A stretch of 64,000 nucleotides of DNA from Acholoe squamosa (taxonomy: Eukaryota > Annelida > Polychaeta > Phyllodocida > Polynoidae), in the NCBI GenBank assembly GCA_949317995.1, contig OX439039.1:50892785-50956784 (forward strand), given 5' to 3'. The notes beneath the pieces were generated by a model that did not search any database, was not told the origin of the DNA, and worked only from the letters and a program-made list of their open reading frames with translations. The position numbers and the translations under genes were made by a program. Shown one piece after another: positions 1 to 12,760 of the stretch. Position 1 is the first letter of the stretch, and every line of letters starts with the position of its first letter.

Positions 1-1262
1 GGGAGAAGCATTCCAGCAGTCTCATGCCTCCCTACCCCAACCACCACTTCCGATCTCCTTCCACGATGACCCCTGGTGGAAATGGGAGATCGCATTGAAG
101 GAAGCCCAGTGCCCCCGGGAGTGAAGCCTCATTTCGGCCCCTGAGCCGGGGCTTGTGAATTCCCGGGAAATAAATCCTTTACAGAAATAGGGGAGATTGG
201 CACGGCAGGGTAAGGCACCTAAGTGCTTCTCAGCCCCTCCTGGGTGTTTTAAGGCTATTTAGGTCAGCAGGACGCTGGGTGGTCACGTGGCTAATTTGCT
301 GCTGCGCAGGTCAACTCTATGATATCTTATGGTTGGGAAAATAGGTGGCAAGCTATTATTGCATATGTATGCTTTCTTTGAGGCAAAAGGTATTTCTCTT
401 GCAATTTTCACCTCCTGGTGACTAAAAAGATATTGTCATCCGTCAGATTTCGTCATGCATTATTTTCAAAGCTTTCATTGGGTTTATGATTATGTAATTT
501 AAGTTAAAGTGAATAATTCATTTCTGTAAATAGTTTGTAAGTGCTGAACCAATAGTTTCTTAAAGGCCACGCCAAAACTGAAAGGCGTAACTAATGGTGA
601 ACCTTGGCTGAATACAGGAGGTGAGTAGGAATACACTTGTCTTCCGTGTATAATCATGACCTACAAGGTAAGAAAGGAGACGCCAAACAGTACGTTCACC
701 TGCTGGGAGCACCACCAACTCTCATCAAGGGAGTACGCCCTCAGCACGCCTCCTCCCGGCGTTTGCAACAGCTAAACACTGGTAGTGACGAGCTGAAAAA
801 AAAATGGACGGACTCGTCTTGATTGCCTCAGCACCTGCTGCTTTCCAAGTCGGAATTGTTTGGAACTGCTCCGAGGTGCTCCCCCAGCGTACATTTTGCA
901 GGGGTTGGAAGGTGAGGGTGAGGAGAACTATTTCAGGGAGAGTGTCACCCCTGCTGGTCGAGGGTGTAATGTCAGAGGGTGATTGAGCAGCTCCAGCAGG
1001 GGGGCCGAGCAACTCCCACAGAAGTGTTACAGGGTGGCTTTCTCTAAAGGTTAGAGTTGAAAAGGGATATTGAACTGCTAAACAAGAGGCATTAAGTTTG
1101 CATGGCCTGACCTCTCGGTAACTGTGTACTAAGGGCAGTTGGCATGGGCAAAGCAAGGGAGATACCTTCCACTAATTGGGACTTATAATGAGGAAACCAC
1201 TGCAATGAATTGCGTAGGGAAGATGGATGCTTGTCAGCAGGACTGCCAAGTTTTGGTATACG

Positions 1263-1315
<53 letters not shown>

Positions 1316-3580
1316 TATATATGTGACTTGCAGCCTTCTACAGAAGCCATCCTTTCAAGAGGAGCAATTGCCAGCATTGCTGTGCAAACCCGGGACTTTT
1401 AGGATGGACTTCTCATTGTCATTTTGCCACATATCTTATATCGCACAAGGTATTTCAATGAATTGCGAGGGCAACGAAACGACCCCATGCCAAAAGAAAT
1501 GTTATATGATAGCTGCCAAGCAATTGATAGCGGTGTTGTTAGAAAGTGTACATGTCCTGGTACAGGAGATAGTATTTCTATTTTTTATCAGAGATAGAGC
1601 ATCTGATTCCTCAGTGTTATTATGAAGGAGATCAGGTGTGCACGGCTGTAAGATCATCTCTCTGACCTTTCTTATCCTGCCTGACGTGCTGGCAGTCCTT
1701 CCCTGAGTAAGAAGGGTTAGGCAGCCATCTTCACCCAGCTTCTTTACTGATGTACTGTCTAGAACGTGCTGATGCATGGCGTGATGGGTGTTACAGCAGC
1801 TTCCCCAAAGATAAACAGCTTGCGGCTGGATTGTTTCCCATTGTATTTGAGGAACATGATAAGTTAAAGACGTGTGAATAGTGGAGTGTTCTACAGTTAT
1901 CTCCACCTGTTCCCTCACCAGCCAGTGTCTTCCTGCAGTGAATAAATTCAGGTGGATTATGATAGGTGGTCCTGTGGATTGGAATAAGTGTGCGCGAATA
2001 GGAATTCTGCACATGAATCCAGATTGGCCATGAGAAAAGGGGATTGCATGGGTGTTCATTTATAGTTTTGTTAGGAATTAATAGTCAATTCTGTTGAATC
2101 TCCAAAGTTTCAGGAAGGTTTTGTGATTGCTCTCTTAGGATTTAATTTCAATTTCAAATTATGATGAAGTGGATAAGCCATGAATACGAACCTGATTAAT
2201 CATTCGGAAGCCAGTCCTGGAAGCTATCACCAATAAGGCAAATCATAAGTTGCTCCAATTAGTTTTCAACGGCTCTCCATGGGTTTCATAATTATTGTCT
2301 CCCACTTGCTTTGAGGCTTCCCTGACCTGTGCCAGAGGTTGGTATGAGGGTACTCTGGAGGTGGGTGTCACCTATGTACACTCAGTTTGAGGATGCATAG
2401 CCGCCTAACCCTTAGTTGCCATTCTGAAACACGCCTACTGCCCTTCCACCACAGCCGCCATACCAGGATCAAAGAGGGTTCTCCACCGGAAGCCGTTGTG
2501 CTGTCTGTGACCTTTACAATAGGGCAGACCTCCCGGACCCCACATACAGAACACCTTCCACAATAGTTCTATATGTTAACTGGACGTCTCAACCCACCCA
2601 TATCTTCTTAACCCCGCCCCTGCTGGTCGCCACCTGTCAAACCGGAAGTAAAGCTCTACCGACCTCCTCCTGGGTGATCTATGGTAGGCTGTGGCCGCGT
2701 GCGTCGTCAGGCCGAACTGTAGGGGTTGGGTACACAGGGTACATAAACACTGTGACAGGCAGTGTAAATCTCTACCCCCCCCCTGTCTTGTGGAGTTTGG
2801 ATTGCCGTTTGGTGGATGGAAATGATATTTTACCCTGTAAATACACATATTTTTGCTGAGAATTCTGTAAGGCCTAGAGGCTGAACTGAACAATATTGAC
2901 CCCTGTAGTTTATCTGTGGTACCCCCCCCCCCCATCATTAGAACCAACGTGAATAATATACCCGAAGTAGATGTTCTAAACACTTAGTTACGCATCTGTG
3001 CTCAGAGGATGTACATGTGGGTACTTCTCCACACTATACATCCATTCTACAGCTAGCCTTCCCTGTTCACTTCACCCTAGCCATACCTCACTCTTACATT
3101 TCTCTTCTGTACACCATCCACCACCACACAGTCAGAACATAACCTCCTCCTGAACCACATGGACCGAGGGGGTTGCCCGGTGGGTTCTCACCTGGAGGGT
3201 TCTCACCTGGCCCACCAGGAGGCGTCTAGGGTGAGATCACAGAGTCCCACGGCTGGACGCCACCTGGTGACAGGCTGATGAGTGGCTCCCCCTGACGGAA
3301 ACAGACATCAAAACGTCCTGACCTTGGCCTTTAAATCCTCATCTGAAGGGTCACTTCCTCCAACCTTGAACCTCGTGTCTTGCATAGTTAACTTATCATG
3401 TATATAATGTTATGATTATGAATCATGATAGGAACCTTTACAGTATATTCTTTGAATACATTTCAGCTGGAATTGTGGCGGATTGTGGCTGTATAGTAGC
3501 AGTGTATCCAGACCCTATGCAAAATATGAAGTATATAGCATATGTCAGATATCGTTACCTTTGGGGGAAACTCAAGGTCT
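1..3580. other. Upstream region, probably intron or 5' flank; no gene recognised
   Basis: Apart from the TA microsatellite I see no exon with convertase signatures. A 185-codon minus-strand frame at 1502-2059 is longer than expected for this composition, but it has no recognisable domain. The signal-peptide, prodomain and catalytic-Asp exons should lie in this direction or further upstream. Confidence 0.5.
1266..1323. repeat. (TA)n microsatellite
   Basis: Pure alternating TA with a single G interruption near the end. Confidence 0.98.
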
Positions 3581-4418
3581 TTAAAGCTGCTACAAGATCT
3601 CAAATATATAGATCTTCCACTTTCTACATGACTATCATCACAGTACTGGTTACAGTGTTCTGGTGAAATCTCAATGTATTTCGTAATTTTTTAACCATGT
3701 TAAATTTAAGCATATATCTGTGTGAAAATTATCCAGTCGTGATTGCACTAGCACAGTGAAGCCATAAAGCAAAGTTGTATTCCTACTGGTAGTCACTTTG
3801 ATTTGGATGTGTGCCATGGGTGCAGGTCAATCAATGCTGCCACCATGGGGCTGCGACCAGCTCTAATTAACCAAATGTTTTCCCTTCCCATCAAAGGAGC
3901 ACACTGATGTCCTGCATTGTGCAGATAACAGGCCAGCTATTACCAGAATAAATTGCACCCTACTACATAGGGAGGGGTATATAGTTCTATGAAATACATA
4001 TCAGAAAAGGCTATACCAGATTTTATACCAGTGTAAGGGTTTGTGGCCTTACGGACCTGGGGGGTTCGGGTCTTACGGTTCGGAAAGAAAGAGTAAGACA
4101 GTATTCCAAGTGTATGCCAACGGTTAGGTTTATTACTTAATGCACACTCACGGCTGCCGGATGATATCAAAGAGGCAGCTAATATTAAAAGACAGTGGTT
4201 TACATAGTGTGGAGGCCAGAAGGGCCTCTGACGTAGCGGCTGAGCCCTGGGCTTTATATACGGACCCAGGTGTTCGTCGTCAGATGTCCCCACAGACCCG
4301 GATCGGTGCTGCCACCTATCCGGAACCTGAAGAACGTCCGACGACTCGACTCACCCGCCACGTCAGACGGTACCCAACTCCTATGGTTTAGTAAAGTGTA
4401 CCTCTACACCAGCTTTAA
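3581..4418. mobile_element. TTAA-flanked TIR element, copy 1 (carries a nested solo LTR)
   Basis: It is bounded by TTAA at 3581-3584 and 4415-4418. The ends are inverted: AGCTGCTACAAGATCT on the left, and on the right the complement of AGCTGGTGT after interruption. About 450 bp remain once the LTR at 4032-4408 is removed. The interior matches the copies at 34.5, 39.3 and 58.6 kb, for example the CTACTACATAGGGAGG block. It is non-autonomous, with no transposase frame. TTAA targets are typical of the piggyBac superfamily, but the AGCT termini are not the usual piggyBac ends, so the superfamily is open. Confidence 0.85.
4032..4408 (-). mobile_element. Solo LTR, copy 1 (inserted in the TTAA element)
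   Basis: The 377-bp unit reads TGTAAG...CTCTACA on the + strand and is flanked by the 4-bp duplication CCAG (4028-4031 and 4409-4412). It interrupts the right end of the TTAA element exactly. Its reverse complement matches the unit at 30420-30786, including a TATATA motif and an AATAAA-type signal. No internal retrotransposon region lies beside it, so it is a solo LTR left by recombination. Confidence 0.85.
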
Positions 4419-6749
4419 ACAATACGACATCAATGCTATCATGCACAAACACAAGTACAGGCTTGAAGATTTTCTGTCACCTCATATTTCCATGTCAGTT
4501 CTTGAGATGAATTATCATCATATCCTCTCTTCATACTGAAAACAAAAAAAAAACGTGCTCACTGTTGCAAAACTGAGCTTTTTACCAGTGAAATTCCTGG
4601 AAAGTAAAATCTAAGAATGATGCATCATTCTCAATATCCGCCCCTCTCTGATTTCAAGCAAAATGCCTGTGAATACAGCAGATTATGGAGTAACATCTTT
4701 ATTTGATTGACATTTGTGTTGACAAAAACCTTTGCCACGGATAGCGACAGTATATCTCCGACATTTCATAGAGTGATTACGAATCTAATGCCAATATAAT
4801 CCAATGTAACCTGAAAACAAATAAATTGGATATTGGAAAGAAATGAGAATTAATGTACTTCTAGAAAATAGATGATGACATTTCTGTCTAAAAGATTAAC
4901 CTTTAAAGACGTACTGGTAATTATTTCACATCTAGTAGGTTATGAACTTCTATCAATTCGCAATTCTTAAATACATGGGTAGTGCATAATTATGGTTTAT
5001 AGGGACGTACCTAGGGAAGGTGAACAGACTTCAACATTTTATAGAATATTACAGCTCGGCCCTTTTAGGCGCCATATAGGGTGAAGTACTCCCTACTTAG
5101 CGTACAGGGACACTTAAGGCCACCCTTCACATGTTTCTACATTAAATAGCCTACTGTAAAGGCCACCCTTTACATGTTTCCACATTAAATAGCCTACTGT
5201 AAAGGGGTATCGTATGAAAACATTGTCATGCTGACAGCCTAGTGCAAAACACACTTCCGCCTATTAGGGGACAGGGCTAATGGAGCCAACAGCTTTAACT
5301 TCCATTCTACTATGAAAAACGCTCTTGATTTCAGTAAATACAAAGTCTGAAATTACCCTGCTCTTGGAAGTATAAGCCTAATAAGAAATGAAGTGAAGTA
5401 CATCTGGAAGAAGCAGAGGACCCAAGCAGTACAGAAGCTGCTGTAAGTCTAAAGGTTACGGATTTAAAACAAATATATACTTTATACACGATCTCCTCCA
5501 AAGCTTTGGTAAGAACGAGTCTTCGTGTTGACTAAAGTAGCTAGATAAGTAGCTCTCGGCAGTGTAAAGCTTTACAAACTGCATGCTGTTTAATGGCTTC
5601 ACCTTTATCATTTTGCCTTTATCATGTACAACATTGGTGATCGAGGTACCTAAAACATTAGAATTTAGGTCTGTTCGTATAGTGCCATTAATCTGCAAGT
5701 GTACCGTCTATTTAATAACACATGTGTAACGTTTGACTACGATAGCATTCGATGAAGGTAAAGTTTGAATTCTGAAACGCTGTCTATAATTTCTTTCCAC
5801 AGATTCTGAAATAGTAGGTGCTCAGTTTGGCAGCACGTGTATTCACAGTGGAAAGGTCGATGTGCTAGTAATAAGGGTTTCGTATATAATATTGAAGGTT
5901 GCCTCTTTGTGAAATTGTATTATGTGAAAATTTGAGTTATTCATGAACGCTTCGACATAAGAATAGCACAAACTATTCCAACAATGGAAGCAAGGTTATT
6001 CTGTGTTTCCTATTCAGCAGTACTTTATGTTGATGCCTCTGTCTGCTCTCAAACTAGATTATAATGTTAAGTCTTAGTCACCCTTTTCACGACATAAACC
6101 TCACTGTATCTTATTTCTCCTTGATATAATTTCCCACTTGACTGCAAAGCTGATAACACAATGCAGATGTCTTCATAGTGTAGATAATGGGTTACCTTAA
6201 GATCAGCTACTCAGGTTTTTATATTCCCCTCGTACACCATCCACTCAATCCTACATGAAAGCCATCATCGCCACCAGCTTGGTGAAAAATAAACATGATC
6301 TACCTTGCTGTCCGGGTGATTTACTTCTCACTGAGTTATAAAGTCCACGGGTGTAAACTCTCTCCACAACTACAACGTTTCTACCCAAGTGTCCCTTTAG
6401 TATGATAAGTGTGAGGTAGAGACACGTAGAGAAATGATTTTATCTATTCATGTCACTTCCAGTCGAGTATGGATGAGTTATTTAGTGCAGAGAATAGGCA
6501 GTGGTTTGTAGAAGGAGAATCTTCAATGAATATGCCTCTAGTACATGGATATACCTTGTTTATTCAGTATGATATTGGGTGATGTATTCCTTGACGTTAC
6601 CACTAGTTGCTAGTCCTAGAATGGTAACTGGTAAGTGAGCCTTTATGGAAAAGTAATATATAATACTATGTCTTTCAGCAAGTCATGAACCTCACACTTT
6701 GATAGGCACACACACAGTGTATATCAAATCAACTGATTGTTCCACCCTT
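4419..6749. other. AT-rich non-coding stretch
   Basis: It holds only the 43-bp duplication at 5116. No exon, RNA gene or long frame is supported. Confidence 0.6.
5116..5204. repeat. Two-copy direct repeat, 43-bp period
   Basis: GGCCACCCTT, ACATGTTT and AATAGCCTACTGTAAA occur twice in tandem with three or so changes. Confidence 0.9.
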
Positions 6750-6842
6750 ACACCCATAGTCCACTAGGTCCCTGTCGCAGAAATTCATATAGGAAATGTA
6801 TGGCTCAATCATGCGACAGAGGCCAAGTGGACTATGGGTTTT
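6750..6842. repeat. CCCATAG-type fold-back repeat, copy 1
   Basis: ACCCATAGTCCACT is mirrored by AAGTGGACTATGGGT, with CTGTCGCAG/GCGACAG inside. The same family occurs at 13636 and 19898. Confidence 0.7.
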
Positions 6843-8897
6843 AGGGGCTGAAAGTCCTTTATTTCACCATACCTACAACCTAAAGGGATGTCTTTTCAAC
6901 ATAACAGGGTTATTTCTTCGTCAGAATAATAATGAGGTACCCCTCCCGACTACTAGATTGCCAATAAATTAAAAGATATTTGTGTACCTCGCATCTTTCA
7001 TATTCATTTGCAGAAACTGTACAGATTGTTGTATCGTGATGAGAATGAGCCTATTGTGTGAGACATGTCCATATGCTATATAGGTAGGATATTGGCGCTA
7101 TGAGCAAGTGTATTTTGCCGACCTCTTCTGTCGATTCGATGTGAGTTGCAATGTCAACTTGCGTAGGTTATTGAAACTCGGCAATATAAGATTTCAATAG
7201 CAACTACATGTGTTGCTGTTAACTTTATTAGTAGCATTGCTGTTTGTTCCTAGATTTATCATGGAGATGAAGGTTAAAGCTTCAGTAAAGGCTTTAAAGC
7301 TATCCACATGCACCTACTGTCAGTAAATATCCACTATATTGCCTAAGACAGTCACATATATAGGAATACACACGATGTGATAATAATTATCACCACCTGT
7401 TCATTTTATTTGGGTGTCATAAACACATAAGAGAAATAAAGGAATATTGATTTTTATCTTCAAAAGTGTCAATTAAAGGCAGATATACATGAGGATCACT
7501 TTGAGCATAGGGCCTAAAGAAAACCTGTGGTCGGCCTGCTCCCAGATACATGTATAGTCCATGCATAGAGCAGGTGCGAGCGGCTCGAGGTGTCGGGACT
7601 TATTGAGCTGTTTGCCAGCAGTTCCCCAACGCCCACAAGGCGGGACCTATGATACAGTTAGGAACTTTTAGGGCCAACACCAAAGAGGAAAACTAATTCC
7701 CGCGGACCCCTTTTGGCACCTGGTGCAATGCTCCCCCCGGGATAAGAGCAGCTCTAGACTAGTGAGAGCTTCTCAGGGCGCCCAAAGGAGGCGTCAGGGC
7801 CTGCCTTGAGGTCGGAATGCTGCCAATTAGAGGAACCCAGCAGCAGGAGAAGCTCATTACTACGTAGGCATATCAGCCTGGCTGGTCCATCCCCTTCCCC
7901 TGCTTCTTCTACTTCACCAGGATGAGCTGCTCCTATATCAGCCTCTGTACTATCCTCCAATGCTGTGAGCTGCTCAATGAAGGCTGCCATCGAAGTATAG
8001 TATCCTGTTGTGGTGTTAAAAGTTGTCTTCTGACATTTAGGCCGTTCTCTGATCTACCTTATGATGTTGCAACATGAATCTTATGCATTATTATTAGTAT
8101 CTATGATACAGAACTAAATCTACTGATACACAACTAACCGTGGATATACAGGCCGATCCTGCTTAATATAATTTACGACACTTGATTACAATCCCATGCC
8201 GTGACCTCTCCAGTTTAATCATTGAGAAGCTCTTCTTTTGCCTGCTTAAAGGTTTTCGCCGTGGGATTTCGATTCCAGCCTTTCCTGTTTCTTTTTCTCT
8301 ATCATTGTTATTCTTCAAATCGTTGCATGTCAAGGTATCGGTTTCCATTTAATGGGTACCCTCCTAGGCTTAATGTAATCTTAGTCGGCTAGCAGTCGAC
8401 AGACCGGGGGTTTCTGGCGCTTTTAACCTGGACGATATCCGCTCACACAATTAGATGAGACTGGCTGAAAATTTCGTCCCACCCCTATCAAAAGCCATGT
8501 TTTCTCCAGCTTAACCTTTCGCCAGTTCTTTCACTGGTTGTAAAAGACACAAAACTCCAGGTGGAGTGGAAATAATACGAAGCCTCCACCTGGGGGTGGT
8601 GGCGCGGTTGGGAGGGCTCGGGCGGAGCAGAGGGATCCGACATTGATTTGACATTTTGGCATTTGTCTGCGTAATCCAGACGAAATGTTAAGACTGGTGG
8701 ATCAGCTCCCACGTCAGGCTGCAGGACAGGTGCTGACATGGTGTGTGGTAAATCAACATCCGATACTGCCAGGGTAGGTGAAAAGGGCCAGGAGGATGAT
8801 GCAGGATCCGGTGGGAAGAGTGTATCTTTTGATTGGAAGGATTAAAGGACTACACCAGTGATCTGTTCCTACTCTCTATAACTGCGGGTGTTCCGTT
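6843..8897. other. Non-coding stretch with two GC-richer islands
   Basis: The segments 7500-8000 and 8370-8830 are richer in G+C than their surroundings. Their minus strands carry short frames of about 80 codons, and the first has an acidic EVEEAGEGDG run. They may be remnants of a mobile-element gene. I cannot assign a family. Confidence 0.4.
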
Positions 8898-9105
8898 CAC
8901 AGAAAAAAAATTCCTCACTTGAGGCTGGATCCAGGCTCTGGCAATGTCGACAAAATGAGTATGATTTGATACTCAGTCTGATCCTGAAATGATACCTGAC
9001 AGATCCTGCGCCTGATCCTAGGGCCTGATCACTAAATCATACTCATTTTGGTGACATTGCCAGAGCCTAGATCCGGCCTCAAGTGAGGAAGATATTTTTC
9101 CTGTG
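8898..9105. mobile_element. Fold-back element, 208 bp
   Basis: The left arm (CACAGAAAA, CCTCACTTGAGGC, GGCTCTGGCAATGTC, AAAATGAGTATGATT) returns inverted on the right with few changes. The arms are about 75 bp and the loop about 60 bp with repeated CTGATC motifs. It would form a stable hairpin. Confidence 0.8.
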
Positions 9106-9810
9106 TTCCTCTCCACGATACAGCCAGCGCCGACCACAGATAGCTACTCAAGGTACCCCTCTCCCTCCTCTATGCCAATCAGATTGACTGGCTCAGTCAG
9201 AGGACAGCATTATTATAAGATGCTGGGGTTTGAAGCTACAGGTGGGCTATTTATTTGTAAATACCTGAAGGGGGATAACGTGCACTGGAAAAGTACATTT
9301 CAGATCGCATTTTCGGAAATTAGAAGTCACCATCACAATAGCGAATATATCACTTATCTACACTACATTGTATACTGTAAAAGGCAATATTGACATTCCC
9401 TGTCCATTGGGTAATGTAAAGTAATATAGTTGATAATACCGACAATAGATACATCATCGGTTGATGTCATTTTCCTGAATTACAATATGTGACTATGTCA
9501 TATAAATGGACTGATGAATGACACAGTCACATTGCCCTGATGTAAGTGTATCACCCCTGACCTCATATTGATGTGTAATTCCCTAGGTGGCCGCTTGTGG
9601 CGCCATTGGGCTTCACCAAAAGCCAGTACACAGTAGGCATATAGAATCCCCAAGTAGTCTTGCCATTCTCTATAAAGGAAACCATGGTCAGACTGAGGCA
9701 TGTATGTAGATATAACTTGGGTCGTTTTCTGTCTCAGCATCCACTCCGAGTGGCGAGGCCAATGTTCAGCCTCTGGATTGATTGGTAGAAGGTGGGAAGC
9801 CTGACTATGT

Positions 9811-9916
9811 CAGTGTTAATAGGGAATCGTTGTGAGGTGTCCGAGGTGGTGATGGGGCGTCTGAGACGGTGCCAACGAGTCTTGGCTTGGTCTGAAAGGA
9901 TGTGAGCTGCTCCTGT
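9811..9916. repeat. Dispersed repeat, copy A
   Basis: It shares TAGGGAATCGT, GAGGTGGTGA, TCTGAGA and GTGAGCTGCTC in order with 11011-11130. The minus strand is open in both, but no protein family was recognised. Confidence 0.6.
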
Positions 9917-11010
9917 AGATAGATGGACAGAGTTGAGCACTCGCTGACTGTTTAAATAAGTGACAAGTTCCCATGGGCAAGAGTCGGTGGATAGAGGACA
10001 CATTGAATGTCAGTTGATGTTGCATGAGATAGTTTAATATTTGTGAACTGGCTCCTAGAATGCCATTTTTAATTCACGAACCCTCTGTGGAAACCGATTC
10101 AAAGCACGTAGAATGCTATTTTGAATAAAATATCTCAAATAAGGAGATCTGTCAAGGAGAAATCAAGGTAATGATTAGTGTTCTTCAAGTGGCTGTGTGC
10201 TGCTATATATACATTGGACATACATGACATTGTGTAAGGATCCATTTAATCATCACGACAGATGAATTACAGCACAAGTTCTTGAGTAACTTAAAAATGG
10301 GAGTATCACACAGCAAAGATCAGGCACTGAGGCCACTTCAGAAGCTAATAGAGAAACAACTAGGGATCTCGTACTGAAGTTATATCTTGAAGGTACAGCG
10401 TCATAAACCCAATGTATGAGATGGGCCTGAATGAGTTAGCTATACAAACAGTGGGAGTAGACCTGGGTCATGTGTCACGAGCTGCCTGTAGGCGGTGCAC
10501 AGGCAGTCTCTGTGAGAAGCTCAATTTTGTTCCATCCTCCTCTCCTCATCCGTTTTTTCCTCATAGAAAGCAATGATAAATAAAATGGATGAAGCCGACG
10601 GATGGTCCATCCATAATAAAGCCATACTTCCTGTATATAGTAACCCCAACCGGAAGGACGCCATTAGCTGCCTTCACAGGACCAGTGAGCTCCGAGGATG
10701 GTTGGTGGTTGAAAAGGTAGCTCATAATATAGGTCTAAGGGCTGCAGGTATTTCAAAGTTGCTTGGGATATAACTATGGCAGCACAAATAGGCCTGGGTT
10801 ATCGTCACCGATCACCCTGGAGGTAACCCATACCATGCAAAACATGCTGCACTTCTAAAGTTATTTTAACTATAACCTTCAAACCTATAACCTAGCGTCC
10901 TCATGGTTATCAGCAATCACCGTGTGATGCAATGCAGCTGTCCACTCCCAGTAGGAAGGCCATGGTTTGAACTTGATTGATTTTCAAAAGGTCCGGACAC
11001 TTAATTGGTA

Positions 11011-11130
11011 TGTCAATCCTGATAGGGAATCGTCGTGAGATGTCTGAGGTGGTGAAGGCGTGGGTGATGAGGCATCTGAGATGGTGCCCATGAGTCCTGG
11101 CTGAGTCCAACAGAGTGAGAGCTGCTCTTG
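11011..11130. repeat. Dispersed repeat, copy B
   Basis: Diverged partner of 9811-9916 in the same orientation, 1.2 kb downstream. On the minus strand both encode a similar TTSD-x-S-x-RFPI peptide, which may hint at an old coding element. Confidence 0.6.
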
Positions 11131-12659
11131 GAAATCTGATGAGTTGCTTATTTTTCATTCTTAGAGGATATGCTCCTAACACTACTGTGGTGAACAACGG
11201 TTGTTGGCTGATGTCCCATGATTAAGTGTCATAGTTCGATGGTTTTGGATCAAAAATCAATCTTCTCAAAATTGACCAAGTATCCCCACGTAGACCATAC
11301 TTTCATAGGTAGCTAATCTATTTACTCTCATTCCCCAGATTTTAGATTCTATTTGAAAGAATTATACCTCATTTTCTACTTGTCATAAGTTCATCCATTA
11401 GAAATACACTGTAAAAGGGCTGGGCTCATGGTACCCCCTGTTCTCAGCTTGTATTGACTACAACCTGCAACGACTTAGTATGATGTTGTAACGGTGTGTG
11501 GAACATATTTGACTAGAATTCGAAAAGAAATGGGAGAAATTAGATTATGCCACTTTACTTTTGACAACATCTCTTAATAGTATTGACCTGTAGCCTGTTA
11601 ACCCCTTTACAGTACATTATATGAAGGGAATCTGAATGAGAGCTATAAAATCCAATGGTGAACTACCAGAATAAGGTGTAACATGTCATGAGCTGCTCAC
11701 ATGGAGGGTTAATGGGCAGTTGATGGCTGATGGTACATGGGGACTTGAAGAAACCGGCACTGGCCACTATTTTTCAATTATGTTTGTACCTGCCCACACC
11801 GTGTATAGACCCCGGCGGCAGGAAGGATACTGTTAACCGCTTCCATTCAGCTTTGGTGGTTTTGTAGATGGAGCAGCACATACATGTATGTTCCAGGGCT
11901 GAGGCTGTAGCTAGTGTATGGCTGTCTGGCCCATATCCACTACATTTCATGGTCTGATTTAATACATAGCTTCACAGTAACCCTGGGTTAAATGCACTCA
12001 TTAGGCTCATACATTATAGTGTATTATATAGGGCGCAGACTCCACTGTAGGTAGTATAGGTATAGACTCATTTGATGTAATGCCCACATTCTATGGACAT
12101 AAGAGTGTGTGAACTAATAAACCGAGGGGAAGGAAGTATCTCAGTGGCAGTTCGGTATATTTTAATTTCTAGTGAGTGGGTATACTTAATACTCATTATA
12201 GATTTCAGCCACAGGACTCTAAAAGTAAGAGTGGGTATCATAACCCCCGGTATACCTGCAGTAATATCATCTTAATTAAAATTATAAGCCTAAAGTATAG
12301 ATTATTGAGAGTCAGGACTTCTAATTCTTAGTAATAGATATGAATCAAATAATGCTCATTGGGTATTTCTATTAAATACGAAATGTCTGAATAGACTATG
12401 CCATATCCTTTAATACCCCTTTACCATCTCTCTATCCCCCATTTTCCTCACTTTTCTCCGGCACCATCTCCTCTTTTTGTGCGGCTTCACGGTTGCAATT
12501 GGCCACCCATTCCATCCCGTCTTTGCTTTTGCGCATTAGAAAACTTCACATTTACGTGGCATTTCTTTACTGTAATTTCCCTAGACTACTTTCTTCTCAA
12601 ATGTCCACAAAGACTATCCCTGTGTGTCACAATCCACACCAATTTCCTTAAATGCAATT

Positions 12660-12760
12660 AGGGCCGATTGCGTTTGCGCATGCGCGGACATCTTGGAGCG
12701 TTCCCCAAACCAATCACCGACGTGTTCTCATGTCGGCCGCGGCGGGCAAGCCCAGGTTAA
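12660..12760. promoter_or_regulatory. CpG-rich promoter-like patch with NRF1-type site
   Basis: The palindrome TGCGCATGCGC at 12675-12685 matches the NRF1 consensus. ACATCTTGG follows (YY1-like in reverse), CCAAT is at 12710-12714, then CG-rich sequence, all within about 100 bp in an AT-rich area. It lies 1.3 kb before exon 1 of the window. It could be an internal or alternative promoter, or a transposable-element relic. No first exon can be joined in frame by eye. Confidence 0.4.

Noticed and set aside
1502-2059. 185-codon minus-strand frame
   Set aside because: No recognised domain or motif and no partner frame. Length alone is not enough, though it is the best anonymous frame in the window.
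7754-7990. 78-codon minus-strand frame with an acidic run
   Set aside because: Isolated, no domain recognised. It may be a mobile-element relic but is not supportable as a gene.
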